Shown: positions 1 to 7,718, counted from the stretch's first letter. The stretch: 17,018 nt of DNA from Firmicutes bacterium UBA2530 (GCA_002340985.1 DDNC01000002.1:131642-148659); one strand, 5' to 3'. Numbers and translations: made by a program. Notes: generated by a model from the sequence alone, not told the origin.

Positions 1-1094
1 CAAAGGCATCAGAGCTTATTCGTAAATCCATTGAAATGGGCGTGAATTATTTTGATACTGCATATATATATCAGGCAGGCAAAAATGAGACATTGCTTGG
101 AAAAGCACTGGAAGGAGGATACCGCGAAAGAGTAAAGATTGCAACTAAGCTCCCGCCGTACATGGTTAACAGCCTTGAAGGTGCAAAAAAAATATTTTCC
201 ACACAGCTTTCGAGGCTGAGGACAGGATATATTGATTACTATCTCATCCACATGCTTACAGACAAGGCAATGTTTGATAAGATGGTGAACCTCGGTGTCA
301 TGGAATGGCTGGAGGAAGAAAAACGTAACGGGACTGTCAAAAATATAGGTTTTTCCTTTCACGGAAGCAAGCTTGACTTTGAGCTCATAGTCAAGGCATA
401 TAATTGGGATTTCTGCCAGATACAATACAATTATCTGGATGAAAATAATCAGGCGACAAGGTCCGGTCTGGAGCTTGCATACTCCTTGGGTATTCCTGTG
501 ATTATTATGGAACCTCTCAGAGGGGGAAAGCTTGTTACTAATTTGCCTGAAGGTGTTATTAAGGCATTCAGCAGCTATAATGCAGACAGATCCCCTGCTG
601 AATGGGCTCTGAGATGGATATGGAATCATAAGGAAGTCGGTGTAATTCTATCGGGAATGAACAGCATGGAGCAGCTGAATGAAAATGTGCGAATTGCAGA
701 TGATGCTGGGCCTGGGTCTTTGACAGATGACGAGCTTTCTATATTTGATGATGTTAAAAGGATAATGTCCGAAAAAACCAAGATTCCATGTACCGCATGC
801 GGATATTGTATGCCATGTCCATATGGAGTGAACATACCTGGGTGTTTCTCAAGCTACAATGACAAATATTTGCTGGATGACAGGCTGTACAAATGGAAAT
901 ATCTTCAGACGTTAGGGGGCATGTCGGCGACACCTGCATTTGCTTCTAAGTGCAGGGAATGCGAAAAATGTGAGTCTCACTGCCCACAAAAAATAGAAAT
1001 AAGAAAAGAATTAAAAAAGGTCACCAGGGAAATGGAAGGACCGCTTCTGAGGACGGCGGTCAAGGCAGCAAGAAAAGTAATGAGAATAAAATAA
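1..1094 (+). CDS. Aldo/keto reductase with C-terminal 4Fe-4S domain (5' truncated)
   Basis: The reading frame is open from the window edge (first full codon at base 3), so the true start lies outside; by family comparison about 40 residues are missing. The (beta/alpha)8 aldo/keto reductase core shows the tetrad Asp (54-56, in NYFDTA), Tyr (69-71), Lys in KIATKLP and His in YLIHML. The C-terminal part carries two Cys-rich motifs, CTACGYCMPC (from base 789) and CRECEKCESHCPQ (around 952-990), typical of the ferredoxin-like domain of the COG1453 group. It is probably a cytoplasmic NAD(P)H- or ferredoxin-linked oxidoreductase of unknown substrate. An imperfect hairpin at 1110-1165 follows. The family is certain; the substrate cannot be told from sequence. 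Confidence 0.92.
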   Translation, partial: KASELIRKSIEMGVNYFDTAYIYQAGKNETLLGKALEGGYRERVKIATKLPPYMVNSLEGAKKIFSTQLSRLRTGYIDYYLIHMLTDKAMFDKMVNLGVMEWLEEEKRNGTVKNIGFSFHGSKLDFELIVKAYNWDFCQIQYNYLDENNQATRSGLELAYSLGIPVIIMEPLRGGKLVTNLPEGVIKAFSSYNADRSPAEWALRWIWNHKEVGVILSGMNSMEQLNENVRIADDAGPGSLTDDELSIFDDVKRIMSEKTKIPCTACGYCMPCPYGVNIPGCFSSYNDKYLLDDRLYKWKYLQTLGGMSATPAFASKCRECEKCESHCPQKIEIRKELKKVTREMEGPLLRTAVKAARKVMRIK

Positions 1095-1109
1095 ATCATG
1101 AGATGAGTT

Positions 1110-1165
1110 ATATGCTCCACCTATTGTAGACAGATAAAAAAACTGTGCAGTAAGTAGGAGCATAT
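1110..1165 (+). terminator. Imperfect inverted repeat, probable terminator of the aldo/keto reductase gene
   Basis: The outer arms ATATGCTCC (1110-1118) and GGAGCATAT (1157-1165) pair perfectly. The inner arms pair only partly (CAG 1131-1133 with CTG 1143-1145). The sequence TTTATTTT follows. The long, imperfect stem makes this a weaker call than the other terminators in the window. Confidence 0.45.
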
Positions 1166-1181
1166 TTATTTTGCGCCTTAC

Positions 1182-1195
1182 CGAACATATGTTTG
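1182..1195. promoter_or_regulatory. LexA/SOS-box-like palindrome
   Basis: CGAACATATGTTTG contains the core GAAC-N4-GTTY of the Gram-positive LexA (DinR) operator. Its last three bases coincide with the first three of the -35 hexamer TTGACA at 1193-1198, where a repressor would block polymerase. The gene it controls would be the radical SAM/DUF4130 pair, predicted to act in DNA repair. The match is direct; LexA binding is inferred. Confidence 0.65.
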
Positions 1196-1221
1196 ACAAT
1201 GTCGTTCTTTCGTGATAAAAT
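1193..1221 (+). promoter_or_regulatory. Sigma-A promoter of the radical SAM operon
   Basis: TTGACA (1193-1198), a 17-base spacer, then TAAAAT (1216-1221). Transcription would start near 1228, giving a leader of about 125 bases that includes the 32-base palindrome and a repeat hairpin before the start codon at 1354. Confidence 0.75.
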
Positions 1222-1242
1222 TTAATTAATACCCTTTCAATT

Positions 1243-1274
1243 TATAATGCGGACAAATATTTGTCCGCATTATA
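1243..1274. repeat. Perfect 32-base palindrome (left part of repeat copy 1)
   Basis: Bases 1243-1258 and 1259-1274 are exact reverse complements, centred on ATTTGTCCGC and its mirror. The core GCGGACAAAT recurs as an 8-bp-arm palindrome at 8698-8717. In both places it is followed within a few bases by ATAGGAAA and the hairpin repeat, so it belongs to a composite repeat and is not just a local hairpin. Confidence 0.85.
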
Positions 1275-1331
1275 GGAAAGCAGTATATACTAATCCGTAT
1301 TAAGTAATTTCCCTTGAGGCGGATTAGTATA
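1275..1331 (+). repeat. Hairpin repeat copy 1, loop flipped relative to flank
   Basis: The flank GGAAAGCAGTAT leads into 12-base arms TATACTAATCCG (1286-1297) and CGGATTAGTATA (1320-1331), with a 22-base loop containing TTAAG and TTCCCTTGA. Copies at 7916-7970 and 8724-8779 have the same arms, loop and flank. Here the loop reads TTAAG...CCCTTGA going away from the flank; in the other two copies it reads the other way. It lies in the leader of the radical SAM gene, 13 bases before its ribosome binding site. Confidence 0.8.
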
Positions 1332-1353
1332 ATAAATTTTCAACGGTGAGATT

Positions 1354-2601
1354 ATGGACGATAATATATTTGAAAAGCTAAAAATTTTATCTGATGCTGC
1401 AAAGTATGATGTATCATGTGTTTCCAGCGGCGTGGAAAGAAAAAACAATACGGTTGGGGGTATAGGGAGTGCTTCAGCCGCGGGAATATGCCACACGTGG
1501 TCAGCAGACGGAAGATGCATATCTCTTCTTAAGATACTGTTGACCAATGATTGTATATATGATTGCAATTACTGCCTCAACAGGGTTACAAACAATGTTA
1601 AGAGGGCATCCTTCACACCTGATGAGGTGGCGGAGCTGACCATTCAGTTTTACAGAAGGAATTATATTGAGGGACTTTTTTTGAGCTCTGCCGTGGAAAA
1701 AAGCCCGGACTATACAATGGAGAATATATACAGAGTTCTTGAATTGCTCAGGTATAAGTACAATTTCTGGGGATATGTCCATGTAAAGGTTATTCCCGGA
1801 GCGAATCCCATGCTTGTGCAGAAAACCGGAATGCTTGCAGACCGTATGAGCGTAAATATAGAACTTCCTACGAGAGAAAGTCTAAAGATGCTGGCTCCCC
1901 AGAAAAAAATAGAAAATATCATAAACCCCATGTCATTGATAAACAATGAAATTACAAGAACCATAGAAGATAAGAGATCGTTTAGAAACACTCCACGCTT
2001 TGTTCCAGGCGGACAATCAACGCAAATGATAATAGGGGCAACGCCGGACAATGATAAAACAATTTTGAGTCTTTCTCAAAATTTATACGACAGATTCAAT
2101 ATGAAGCGTGTGTTTTTTTCGGCATACATTCCTGTTATATCATCTCCCAATCTTCCTGCTGTAAGCACCATGCCTCCGCTTTTAAGAGAGCACAGGCTTT
2201 ATCAGGCTGATTGGCTCATGCGTTTTTATTATTTTCATTCTGAGGAGCTTTTTACGGAAGTCGAACAAAACCTGAATTTAGAATTTGACCCAAAGATGAT
2301 GTATGCGCTGAGGAATATACATAAGTTTCCCATTGAAATAAACAAGGCATCCTATGAAGAGCTGCTGAGAATACCGGGATTGGGTGTTACAAGTGCCCAA
2401 AGAATTATCAGAGAAAGAAAAAATGCAGAGCTCTCTTATGATTCTCTGAAAAAAATGAGGACTGTATTAAAAAGGGCAAGATATTTCATCACGGTTAAAG
2501 GCAGATATTATGGAAACGTAAAATTTGAACCGGAAGTAATAAAGGAAGAACTTAGACAGAAAGAAGTGCAACAACAGCTTTCTATATTTGAGCTGCTTTA
2601 G
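1354..2601 (+). CDS. Putative DNA modification/repair radical SAM protein (TIGR03916 type)
   Basis: This 415-residue protein has the radical SAM motif C67-x3-C71-x2-C74 (DCIYDCNYC), which binds a 4Fe-4S cluster that cleaves S-adenosylmethionine. Near the C terminus (about 327-356) lies a helix-hairpin-helix, IPGLGVTSAQRII, a non-specific DNA-binding element. This combination matches the family called putative DNA modification/repair radical SAM protein (rSAM linked to UDG), whose substrate is not established as far as I know. The start ATG follows GGTGAG at 1345-1350. Its partner gene starts 8 bases after the stop, the usual arrangement in Clostridia. Expression is probably LexA-controlled through the box at 1182-1195. 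Family assignment is firm; a role in DNA repair is inferred from the domain, partner and operator. Confidence 0.88.
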   Translation: MDDNIFEKLKILSDAAKYDVSCVSSGVERKNNTVGGIGSASAAGICHTWSADGRCISLLKILLTNDCIYDCNYCLNRVTNNVKRASFTPDEVAELTIQFYRRNYIEGLFLSSAVEKSPDYTMENIYRVLELLRYKYNFWGYVHVKVIPGANPMLVQKTGMLADRMSVNIELPTRESLKMLAPQKKIENIINPMSLINNEITRTIEDKRSFRNTPRFVPGGQSTQMIIGATPDNDKTILSLSQNLYDRFNMKRVFFSAYIPVISSPNLPAVSTMPPLLREHRLYQADWLMRFYYFHSEELFTEVEQNLNLEFDPKMMYALRNIHKFPIEINKASYEELLRIPGLGVTSAQRIIRERKNAELSYDSLKKMRTVLKRARYFITVKGRYYGNVKFEPEVIKEELRQKEVQQQLSIFELL

Positions 2602-2609
2602 AGGTAAAT

Positions 2610-3338
2610 ATGGATTATTTATATGACGGCACATTTGAGGGATTGCTCACATGCATTCACCACCATTATAAAAAAGAGCATGCGGACGGTATTTACGATG
2701 TGAGAAGCTACCAGCAGTCAATTTTAAATTGCTGCAACATTGTTGAAACAGATGCCCATATGGCAGGAATTGTGGCAGAGGCCATCAATTGCAAGGTATC
2801 GGCTGAAGCATATGAGGATGTTTACTATTGCTATTTATCCAATGCCTCCAATAAGGAAAATATCATATTGGAATTTTTAATATTTGCCTTTAGGTATGGG
2901 AAGAACACTATGAATTTTTATACCCATGACAAGGTCTTACCGTTGAATACGATGGTGCTGAAGGTGAAAAAGGAAGTTCACAGTTTTCTTGGTATTCTTA
3001 GGTTTTCAGACATAGGAGGAGTTTTATATTCAAAATTATCGCCCGATAATGATATTCTCATCTTGCTCATTGAGCATTTTGCCGACAGATACAAGTACGA
3101 AAAGTTCATTATTTATGATGAAAAAAGAATGAAGGCAGCAGTGTACGCGGACAATTTATGGGAAATTAAAGAGAATATCCGCATCGAAAATATGGAATAC
3201 TCCATTCAGGAAAAAACAATACATGAACTATGGAAGCAGTATTTTACGGATTTGGCCATCAAGGAAAGGATAAATACCGACCTTCAGTTTAAATTTGTTC
3301 CCGCAAGATACAGAAAAAATATGACAGAGTTCAAATGA
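2610..3338 (+). CDS. Probable DNA metabolism protein, radical SAM partner (DUF4130/TIGR03915)
   Basis: This 242-residue protein starts MDYLYDGTFEGLLTCI, the characteristic opening of the TIGR03915/DUF4130 family, which is nearly always next to the TIGR03916 radical SAM protein. In some bacteria the domain is fused to a uracil-DNA-glycosylase-like domain, the reason for its predicted role in DNA metabolism; no such domain is present here. I see no signal peptide, membrane segment or known catalytic motif. The ribosome binding site GAGGT (2601-2605) begins at the last base of the upstream stop codon, so the two genes are probably translationally coupled. No clear terminator separates it from the next gene. 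Confidence 0.85.
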   Translation: MDYLYDGTFEGLLTCIHHHYKKEHADGIYDVRSYQQSILNCCNIVETDAHMAGIVAEAINCKVSAEAYEDVYYCYLSNASNKENIILEFLIFAFRYGKNTMNFYTHDKVLPLNTMVLKVKKEVHSFLGILRFSDIGGVLYSKLSPDNDILILLIEHFADRYKYEKFIIYDEKRMKAAVYADNLWEIKENIRIENMEYSIQEKTIHELWKQYFTDLAIKERINTDLQFKFVPARYRKNMTEFK

Positions 3339-3345
3339 CAGCAAA

Positions 3346-3374
3346 TTGACATAGGTGTGGTTAAGTAATATAAT
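3346..3374 (+). promoter_or_regulatory. Consensus sigma-A promoter of the HAD gene
   Basis: TTGACA (3346-3351), a 17-base spacer and TATAAT (3369-3374) match both hexamers exactly. Transcription would start near 3381, 25 bases before the ATG. The HAD gene can therefore be expressed independently of the upstream operon. Confidence 0.85.
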
Positions 3375-3405
3375 AATGTTATATTAATAATGTCAGGAGA
3401 ATTAC

Positions 3406-4047
3406 ATGAAAACAGGTATTATATTTGATTTGGACGGAACACTGTGGAATCCTACAGAGCAGGTTGTCAGGTCATGGAACCTTGTTCTCAGAGAACATGG
3501 AATCGGTTATACCATGACCGAGGAAATTCTTGAAGGCCTGATGGGCAAAACAATTGAAGAAATCGCAGAGGCTATATCAGCTGATGTTACACCTTATAAT
3601 GCAATTGACCTTATTAAAGAATGCTGCAGAACAGAAGTGTTTTATCTGGAGAAGAACGGAGGTCGATTGTATCCGGGACTTGAAGAAACACTTGCGGAGC
3701 TGGCGAAAGATTACAGGCTATATATAGTCAGTAACTGTCAGGAGCGCTATATAGAGTCGTTTCTAAGCCATCATAAAATGGGTAAATATTTCAGTGATTT
3801 TGAAAACCACGGAAGAACGAATTTGCCTAAGGGAGAAAATATTAGGCTTATAATGAAAAGAAACAAACTGGACAGAGCAGTTTATGTTGGAGATACTCAA
3901 GGAGACTGCAATGCTGCAAATTCAGCCGGCATCCCGTTCATATATGCTAAATACGGGTTTGGCAATATTAATGAAGAAGTTATCTATATCAGCAGTGTAA
4001 GAGAATTACCGGTGCTTGTAGAAAATATGCTAAGCAATGAAATTTAA
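3406..4047 (+). CDS. HAD-superfamily hydrolase, phosphoglycolate phosphatase-like
   Basis: The 213-residue protein has all four HAD motifs: motif I DLDGT with the nucleophile Asp8 and Asp10, motif II Ser109-Asn110 (YIVSN), motif III Lys142 and motif IV GDTQGD (Asp163, Asp167). An alpha-helical cap lies between motifs I and II (about 15-85), as in the Gph/PGMB subgroup. It should be a cytoplasmic Mg-dependent phosphatase of small phosphorylated metabolites; the exact substrate (2-phosphoglycolate, a sugar phosphate or a nucleotide) cannot be told. SD-like AGGAG lies just before the ATG. It is monocistronic or receives read-through from the radical SAM operon, and it ends at a bidirectional terminator. 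Confidence 0.9.
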   Translation: MKTGIIFDLDGTLWNPTEQVVRSWNLVLREHGIGYTMTEEILEGLMGKTIEEIAEAISADVTPYNAIDLIKECCRTEVFYLEKNGGRLYPGLEETLAELAKDYRLYIVSNCQERYIESFLSHHKMGKYFSDFENHGRTNLPKGENIRLIMKRNKLDRAVYVGDTQGDCNAANSAGIPFIYAKYGFGNINEEVIYISSVRELPVLVENMLSNEI

Positions 4048-4050
4048 TAA

Positions 4051-4090
4051 AATGCGTTGAAGTATCCATGGGAATCTTCAACGCATTTTT
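4051..4090. terminator. Bidirectional rho-independent terminator
   Basis: The 12-bp perfect stem AATGCGTTGAAG (4051-4062) with CTTCAACGCATT (4075-4086) has a 12-base loop. A T run follows on the plus strand and an A run precedes it (T run on minus). It serves the convergent HAD and rsgA genes. Confidence 0.9.
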
Positions 4091-4092
4091 AA

Positions 4093-5163
4093 TCACATCA
4101 TTTTTTTGTTTTTCATATGTTTACGAGCATTTTTCATACCGCCGTGGTCTTTGAACATTTCATTTATTTTTTTTGTTTCTATTTGTTTTGAGTTAAGACC
4201 GTCATATTTTGCCTCTTTTTTCAATTTTAAAAAGCTTGAAAAACGCTCTTTTGAAAGAGTTCCATTTTTTATTGCCTCTATCACGGCACAGCCAGGTTCG
4301 GTGGTGTGGGTGCAGTCATTGAATCGGCAAAGTGATGACAACTCATCAATATCGGAAAATGCTTTGGATAAATCAGCGCTTTCTATTCCAAGCTCTCTCA
4401 TGCCGGGCGTATCTATTACGATGCCTCCGGAGTTCAGAAGCACAAGCTCTCTTTTAGTGGTTGTATGTCTTCCTCTGTCGTCATTTCTTGTTGAATTAGT
4501 CTCATACACGCTGCTTCCTACAAGCCTGTTAACAAGAGTTGTTTTTCCCACACCTGAGGAACCTATGAAAGCGACTGTTTTTCCGGGGCGTATATACTCC
4601 ATTACCGGAAGATATCCGTCATCGGTCATACTTGATGTTACAATAATATCTGTACTTAAAGCAACAGTCTGCAGTTCTGCCATTGTCTGCTCAATGCCGC
4701 TGTTCAAATCTGCCTTTGTAAGAAGAACAACAGGTGTTGCTCCGCTGTCCCAGGCTACTCCCATGTACCGTTCAAGTCTCCTAAGGTTGAAGTCGTTGTT
4801 GAGAGACATGCATATAAAAACCGTATCAATATTTGCTGCTACCACCTGCTCATTATTAGATGTTCCTGCGGCCCTTCGAATAAAAGCGCTCTTTCTTGTG
4901 AGAACATGGTGTATGATTGCATTTCCGTCTTCATTGTCACTGAGCATTACAAAATCACCTGTAGATGGATAGTCAGACAAGCTTGATGCATTATATCTGA
5001 ATTTTCCTGAAACCTGTGCTCTTTTTTCACCGTTTTCTGTAATAGTTTTGTACAGGTCTTTATCTTGAGAAATGATTCTTCCCACTGTTAAATTTTCATA
5101 AAGTTTGGACTCACTCAGAAATCTTTCACTGAGTCCGTAATTTGTCATATTAATTTTAATCAA
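4093..5163 (-). CDS. rsgA: Ribosome small subunit-dependent GTPase A
   Basis: The 356-residue protein has the circularly permuted GTPase order that defines RsgA/YjeQ: G4 TKAD (149-152) precedes G1 GSSGVGKT (201-208), the switch threonines HTTT (223-226) and G3 DTPG (241-244). An N-terminal OB-fold region (about 25-90) and a zinc site Cys279-Cys284-His286-Cys292 frame the GTPase. RsgA checks late maturation of the 30S subunit. The start is TTG at 5163, supported by GGAGG five bases upstream; the next in-frame ATG (codon 6) lacks a good ribosome binding site. The Lys/Met-rich C terminus (GGMKNARKHMKNKKMM) is probably an RNA-binding tail. At about 350 residues it is longer than typical RsgA (about 300), like many clostridial forms. 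Confidence 0.95.
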   Translation of the reverse strand: MIKINMTNYGLSERFLSESKLYENLTVGRIISQDKDLYKTITENGEKRAQVSGKFRYNASSLSDYPSTGDFVMLSDNEDGNAIIHHVLTRKSAFIRRAAGTSNNEQVVAANIDTVFICMSLNNDFNLRRLERYMGVAWDSGATPVVLLTKADLNSGIEQTMAELQTVALSTDIIVTSSMTDDGYLPVMEYIRPGKTVAFIGSSGVGKTTLVNRLVGSSVYETNSTRNDDRGRHTTTKRELVLLNSGGIVIDTPGMRELGIESADLSKAFSDIDELSSLCRFNDCTHTTEPGCAVIEAIKNGTLSKERFSSFLKLKKEAKYDGLNSKQIETKKINEMFKDHGGMKNARKHMKNKKMM

Positions 5164-5168
5164 TTTAG

Positions 5169-5215
5169 CCTCCTGAATTATTTTCCGGAGGAATATTACA
5201 GATTATATACCTCCG
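5169..5215 (-). promoter_or_regulatory. Possible Shine-Dalgarno-masking leader of rsgA
   Basis: Read on the minus strand, the leader contains CGGAGG (5215-5210), CCTCCG (5191-5186) and then the ribosome binding site GGAGG (5173-5169). The middle segment can pair with either neighbour: with the first it frees the ribosome binding site, with the last it hides it. The complementarity is seen directly; regulatory use is inferred and the stems are short (5-6 bp). Confidence 0.3.
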
Positions 5216-5293
5216 CCGCTGCAATGTTTTTAATAGTAACGTAAATCATAAAACAACACTCCCTTCGCGTCAGTTTGTATATTATACGATAAT

Positions 5294-5322
5294 ATTTTAC
5301 AATATTTCTATAACAAATACAA
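5294..5322 (-). promoter_or_regulatory. Candidate rsgA promoter
   Basis: On the minus strand, TTGTAT (5322-5317), a 17-base spacer and TAAAAT (5299-5294). It would give a leader of about 125 bases. The region is very AT-rich, so chance matches are likely. Confidence 0.4.
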
Positions 5323-5366
5323 TTAAAACTTATCAATAAAAATTTGAAGATTTAAAGTATTAACTA

Positions 5367-5395
5367 TTTACAAAAAATGCTAAATTGTATAGAAT
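5367..5395 (+). promoter_or_regulatory. Promoter of the GGDEF-EAL gene
   Basis: TTTACA (5367-5372), a 17-base spacer and TAGAAT (5390-5395), each one mismatch from consensus, 40 bases before the start codon. Confidence 0.6.
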
Positions 5396-5436
5396 GAGAT
5401 AAGTTTAAAAATATATTTATATAATGGGGTAAATTT

Positions 5437-7014
5437 TTGAAAAATAGCAAATATAATAAAGATTTTTCTTGGCTACACAAAATTGTCAACTGTATCAAAA
5501 CTAATGAAGCCGTAAATATTGTAGTTAAATACGGGATGTTTGGTGTGCTTTGGATTCTATTGTCAGACAGGATGCTTGATATGTTGTCCGCTGATTTTGA
5601 AATATACAGACATTTACAGACGTATAAAGGTTGGATATATGTTCTTATAACCATGATGCTTTTGTACATACTTATAAGCAGAATGAACACAAGAATACAC
5701 AATGCTACATGGGAATCACTGAAGGCCATGAAAGAATTAAAGCGTTTGGCATATTACGATACATTGACAGGACTTCCTAACAGAACCATGTTTGTAAATA
5801 AGATAAAGAATCTCGCGAGAAGCACAAGGGGAAAGTTTGCCATTGCGTTTTTTGACATTGATAATTTTAAATATATCAATGATACCATGGGGCATTATGT
5901 GGGAGATGATTTTTTGAAGTTTTTAGGCAAAAAAATGTCTATAGAACTTCAGTCGCCGAACATGGTGGCTCGTCTCGGCGGGGATGAATTTGCTATCTTG
6001 TTCAAAGACTATGAAACTAAGGAAAATTTGCTCAACATACTTGAGAGAATGAAAAATAACATAGGAAACACATGGAACTCAGGAGGCAGGGAATTTTTCA
6101 TATCAATGAGCGTGGGAGTCGCTGTATTTCCTGATGACGGATATGATTTTGACACGTTGTTCAAGCACTCTGATATTGCTATGTATGCCGCTAAAAAAGA
6201 AGGAAAAAACAAGATTTTCTTTTACGAAGAAGGTATACAGAACGAAGCAATACGGCATATGCATATGGCAAACAAGCTGCAAAAGGGTATGGATAATAAG
6301 GAATTTGAGCTTTATTATCAACCTCAAATTGAGCTAGAGACAGGAAGGATAATTGGAATGGAAGCTCTCGTCAGGTGGAATCATCCTGAAGAAGGATTTA
6401 TTTCTCCGGCTGAATTTATACCCGTTGCAGAAATAACAGGACAGATATATGACCTTGAAAGAAGAATTGTCGAAAAGGCTTTAACGCAAAAGAAAATATG
6501 GGAGAAGGAAGGGCTGGATGACATTGAACTATCCATAAATCTGTCAAGCAAGTCCATAATAAGCAACCTGAATTTCAGGAGCATTGAACTGTTATTTTCT
6601 GATTTTGATATTGATTATCAAAAAATAGTAATTGAAATTACGGAAACCGCCGCAATTTCGGACTTGGACGCAGTAATTGAAAGACTTAATACTTTGAAAA
6701 GTAAAGGGATTAAAATTGCATTGGATGATTTCGGGACAGGATATTCATCCATTACGTATTTGAAGAAGCTGCCTATTGATATAGTAAAGCTTGACGAAAG
6801 CTATATAGGTGAAAAAGACTCCTCAATTGTCAAGTTTGTTGTATCGCTTGCGCATGACTTGGGATTCAGGGTTGTTGCCGAAGGAATAGAAACTTCGGAG
6901 CAGTTGAATTATCTAACAGGAGTAGGATGTGAATACGGGCAGGGATACTTTATAGGCAGGCCAATGTGCATTGAAAAGATAAGCGAATTGCTGGATGAAA
7001 AAAATATAGTGTAG
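5437..7014 (+). CDS. Membrane-bound GGDEF-EAL c-di-GMP enzyme, probable phosphodiesterase
   Basis: The 525-residue protein begins with two membrane segments (about 25-43 and 64-82) joined by a short outer loop, a common N-terminal anchor of signalling proteins. A GGDEF domain follows (about 105-265) with intact GGDEF at 181-185 but no RxxD inhibitory site before it. An EAL domain (about 280-520) retains the key residues: EAL with Glu309, Asn368, Glu400/Glu403, Asp430-Asp431 (DDFGTGYSS), Lys451 and the EGIE loop (482-485). The complete EAL set predicts c-di-GMP hydrolysis; the GGDEF part may be active or may bind GTP to control it. The start is TTG at 5437 behind GGGGT (5426-5430). A TetR regulator gene follows after 88 bases without a terminator. 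Confidence 0.92.
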   Translation: MKNSKYNKDFSWLHKIVNCIKTNEAVNIVVKYGMFGVLWILLSDRMLDMLSADFEIYRHLQTYKGWIYVLITMMLLYILISRMNTRIHNATWESLKAMKELKRLAYYDTLTGLPNRTMFVNKIKNLARSTRGKFAIAFFDIDNFKYINDTMGHYVGDDFLKFLGKKMSIELQSPNMVARLGGDEFAILFKDYETKENLLNILERMKNNIGNTWNSGGREFFISMSVGVAVFPDDGYDFDTLFKHSDIAMYAAKKEGKNKIFFYEEGIQNEAIRHMHMANKLQKGMDNKEFELYYQPQIELETGRIIGMEALVRWNHPEEGFISPAEFIPVAEITGQIYDLERRIVEKALTQKKIWEKEGLDDIELSINLSSKSIISNLNFRSIELLFSDFDIDYQKIVIEITETAAISDLDAVIERLNTLKSKGIKIALDDFGTGYSSITYLKKLPIDIVKLDESYIGEKDSSIVKFVVSLAHDLGFRVVAEGIETSEQLNYLTGVGCEYGQGYFIGRPMCIEKISELLDEKNIV

Positions 7015-7102
7015 ATTTTTCGCGAATTATTTATTACAATATTATTAAGCTATACTGCCATAATTATGCTTGACAGCAATACAAAATCAGAGGGGGAATA
7101 GA

Positions 7103-7696
7103 ATGAAAAGACAAATAGTTGTTAGAGAACGCGATAATGCTACCATAGAAGCAATAAGGGCAGCTGTTGACAATATGGTTGAAGAAATTGGGTTCGATAC
7201 CATGACTGTAAGAGACATATGCAAAGAGGTAGGTATAACGGTCGGAACATTTTACCATTATTTTTCATCAAAAAATGATTTGCTTCTCGACAGGTATATC
7301 AGATACACTAAATTTTTTGAGGATTGTTATGAAAAAGAATTGTGTTGCATGAATGAAATAGATGCCCTTAAACTCATTGTGAAAAAACAGATGGAATATG
7401 GACAAAGCAGAGTATTCGAAATGTATAAGCGTTATTATCAGATTATGATTGATGAATCTGACAGATGGGCAGAGGTAAGACCTGATTCAGTGCCTGTTTT
7501 GATTGATAATATAATAAGAAATGGTCAGGAAAAAGGAACAATCAGGAGCGACTTTTCTGTTCGCGAAATAAGAACGTTGATATTTAGTATTATGAATGGA
7601 TTAGCTATAGAATATTTCACCGTAGATAAATCAGTGTTATCTGACCCTGGAATACTAAATATAATTGAAGATTGCATAGATAGATTTGCCATATAA
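7103..7696 (+). CDS. TetR/AcrR-family transcriptional regulator
   Basis: The 197-residue protein has an N-terminal TetR helix-turn-helix (about 15-61; recognition part VRDICKEVGITVGTFYHYF at 36-54) and an all-helical ligand-binding part. The ATG at 7103 is chosen because AGGGGG (7091-7096) lies six bases before it; a longer frame from a TTG at 7070 has no ribosome binding site. No tight palindromic operator is evident upstream. It lies downstream of the GGDEF-EAL gene without an intervening terminator and may be co-transcribed. Its target and ligand cannot be read from sequence. A hairpin terminator overlaps its stop codon. Confidence 0.9.
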   Translation: MKRQIVVRERDNATIEAIRAAVDNMVEEIGFDTMTVRDICKEVGITVGTFYHYFSSKNDLLLDRYIRYTKFFEDCYEKELCCMNEIDALKLIVKKQMEYGQSRVFEMYKRYYQIMIDESDRWAEVRPDSVPVLIDNIIRNGQEKGTIRSDFSVREIRTLIFSIMNGLAIEYFTVDKSVLSDPGILNIIEDCIDRFAI

Positions 7697-7718
7697 CCCG
7701 CATAAAGCGGGTTTTTTT
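7695..7718 (+). terminator. Rho-independent terminator of the TetR gene
   Basis: AACCCGC (7695-7701) pairs with GCGGGTT (7707-7713) around a 5-base loop, followed by a run of seven T. The stem begins within the TAA stop codon. Confidence 0.9.

Noticed and set aside
9..629. Open frame on the minus strand opposite the aldo/keto reductase
   Set aside because: It is a shadow of a conserved coding region, and its translation has no recognisable domain.
4106..4972. Long open frame on the plus strand opposite rsgA
   Set aside because: It is antisense to a complete, well-conserved RsgA, has no ribosome binding site of note, and its translation resembles no protein family.
5437..7014. c-di-GMP riboswitch in the leader of the GGDEF-EAL gene
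   Set aside because: The leader after the promoter at 5367-5395 is only about 35 bases long and AT-rich, too short for either riboswitch class.
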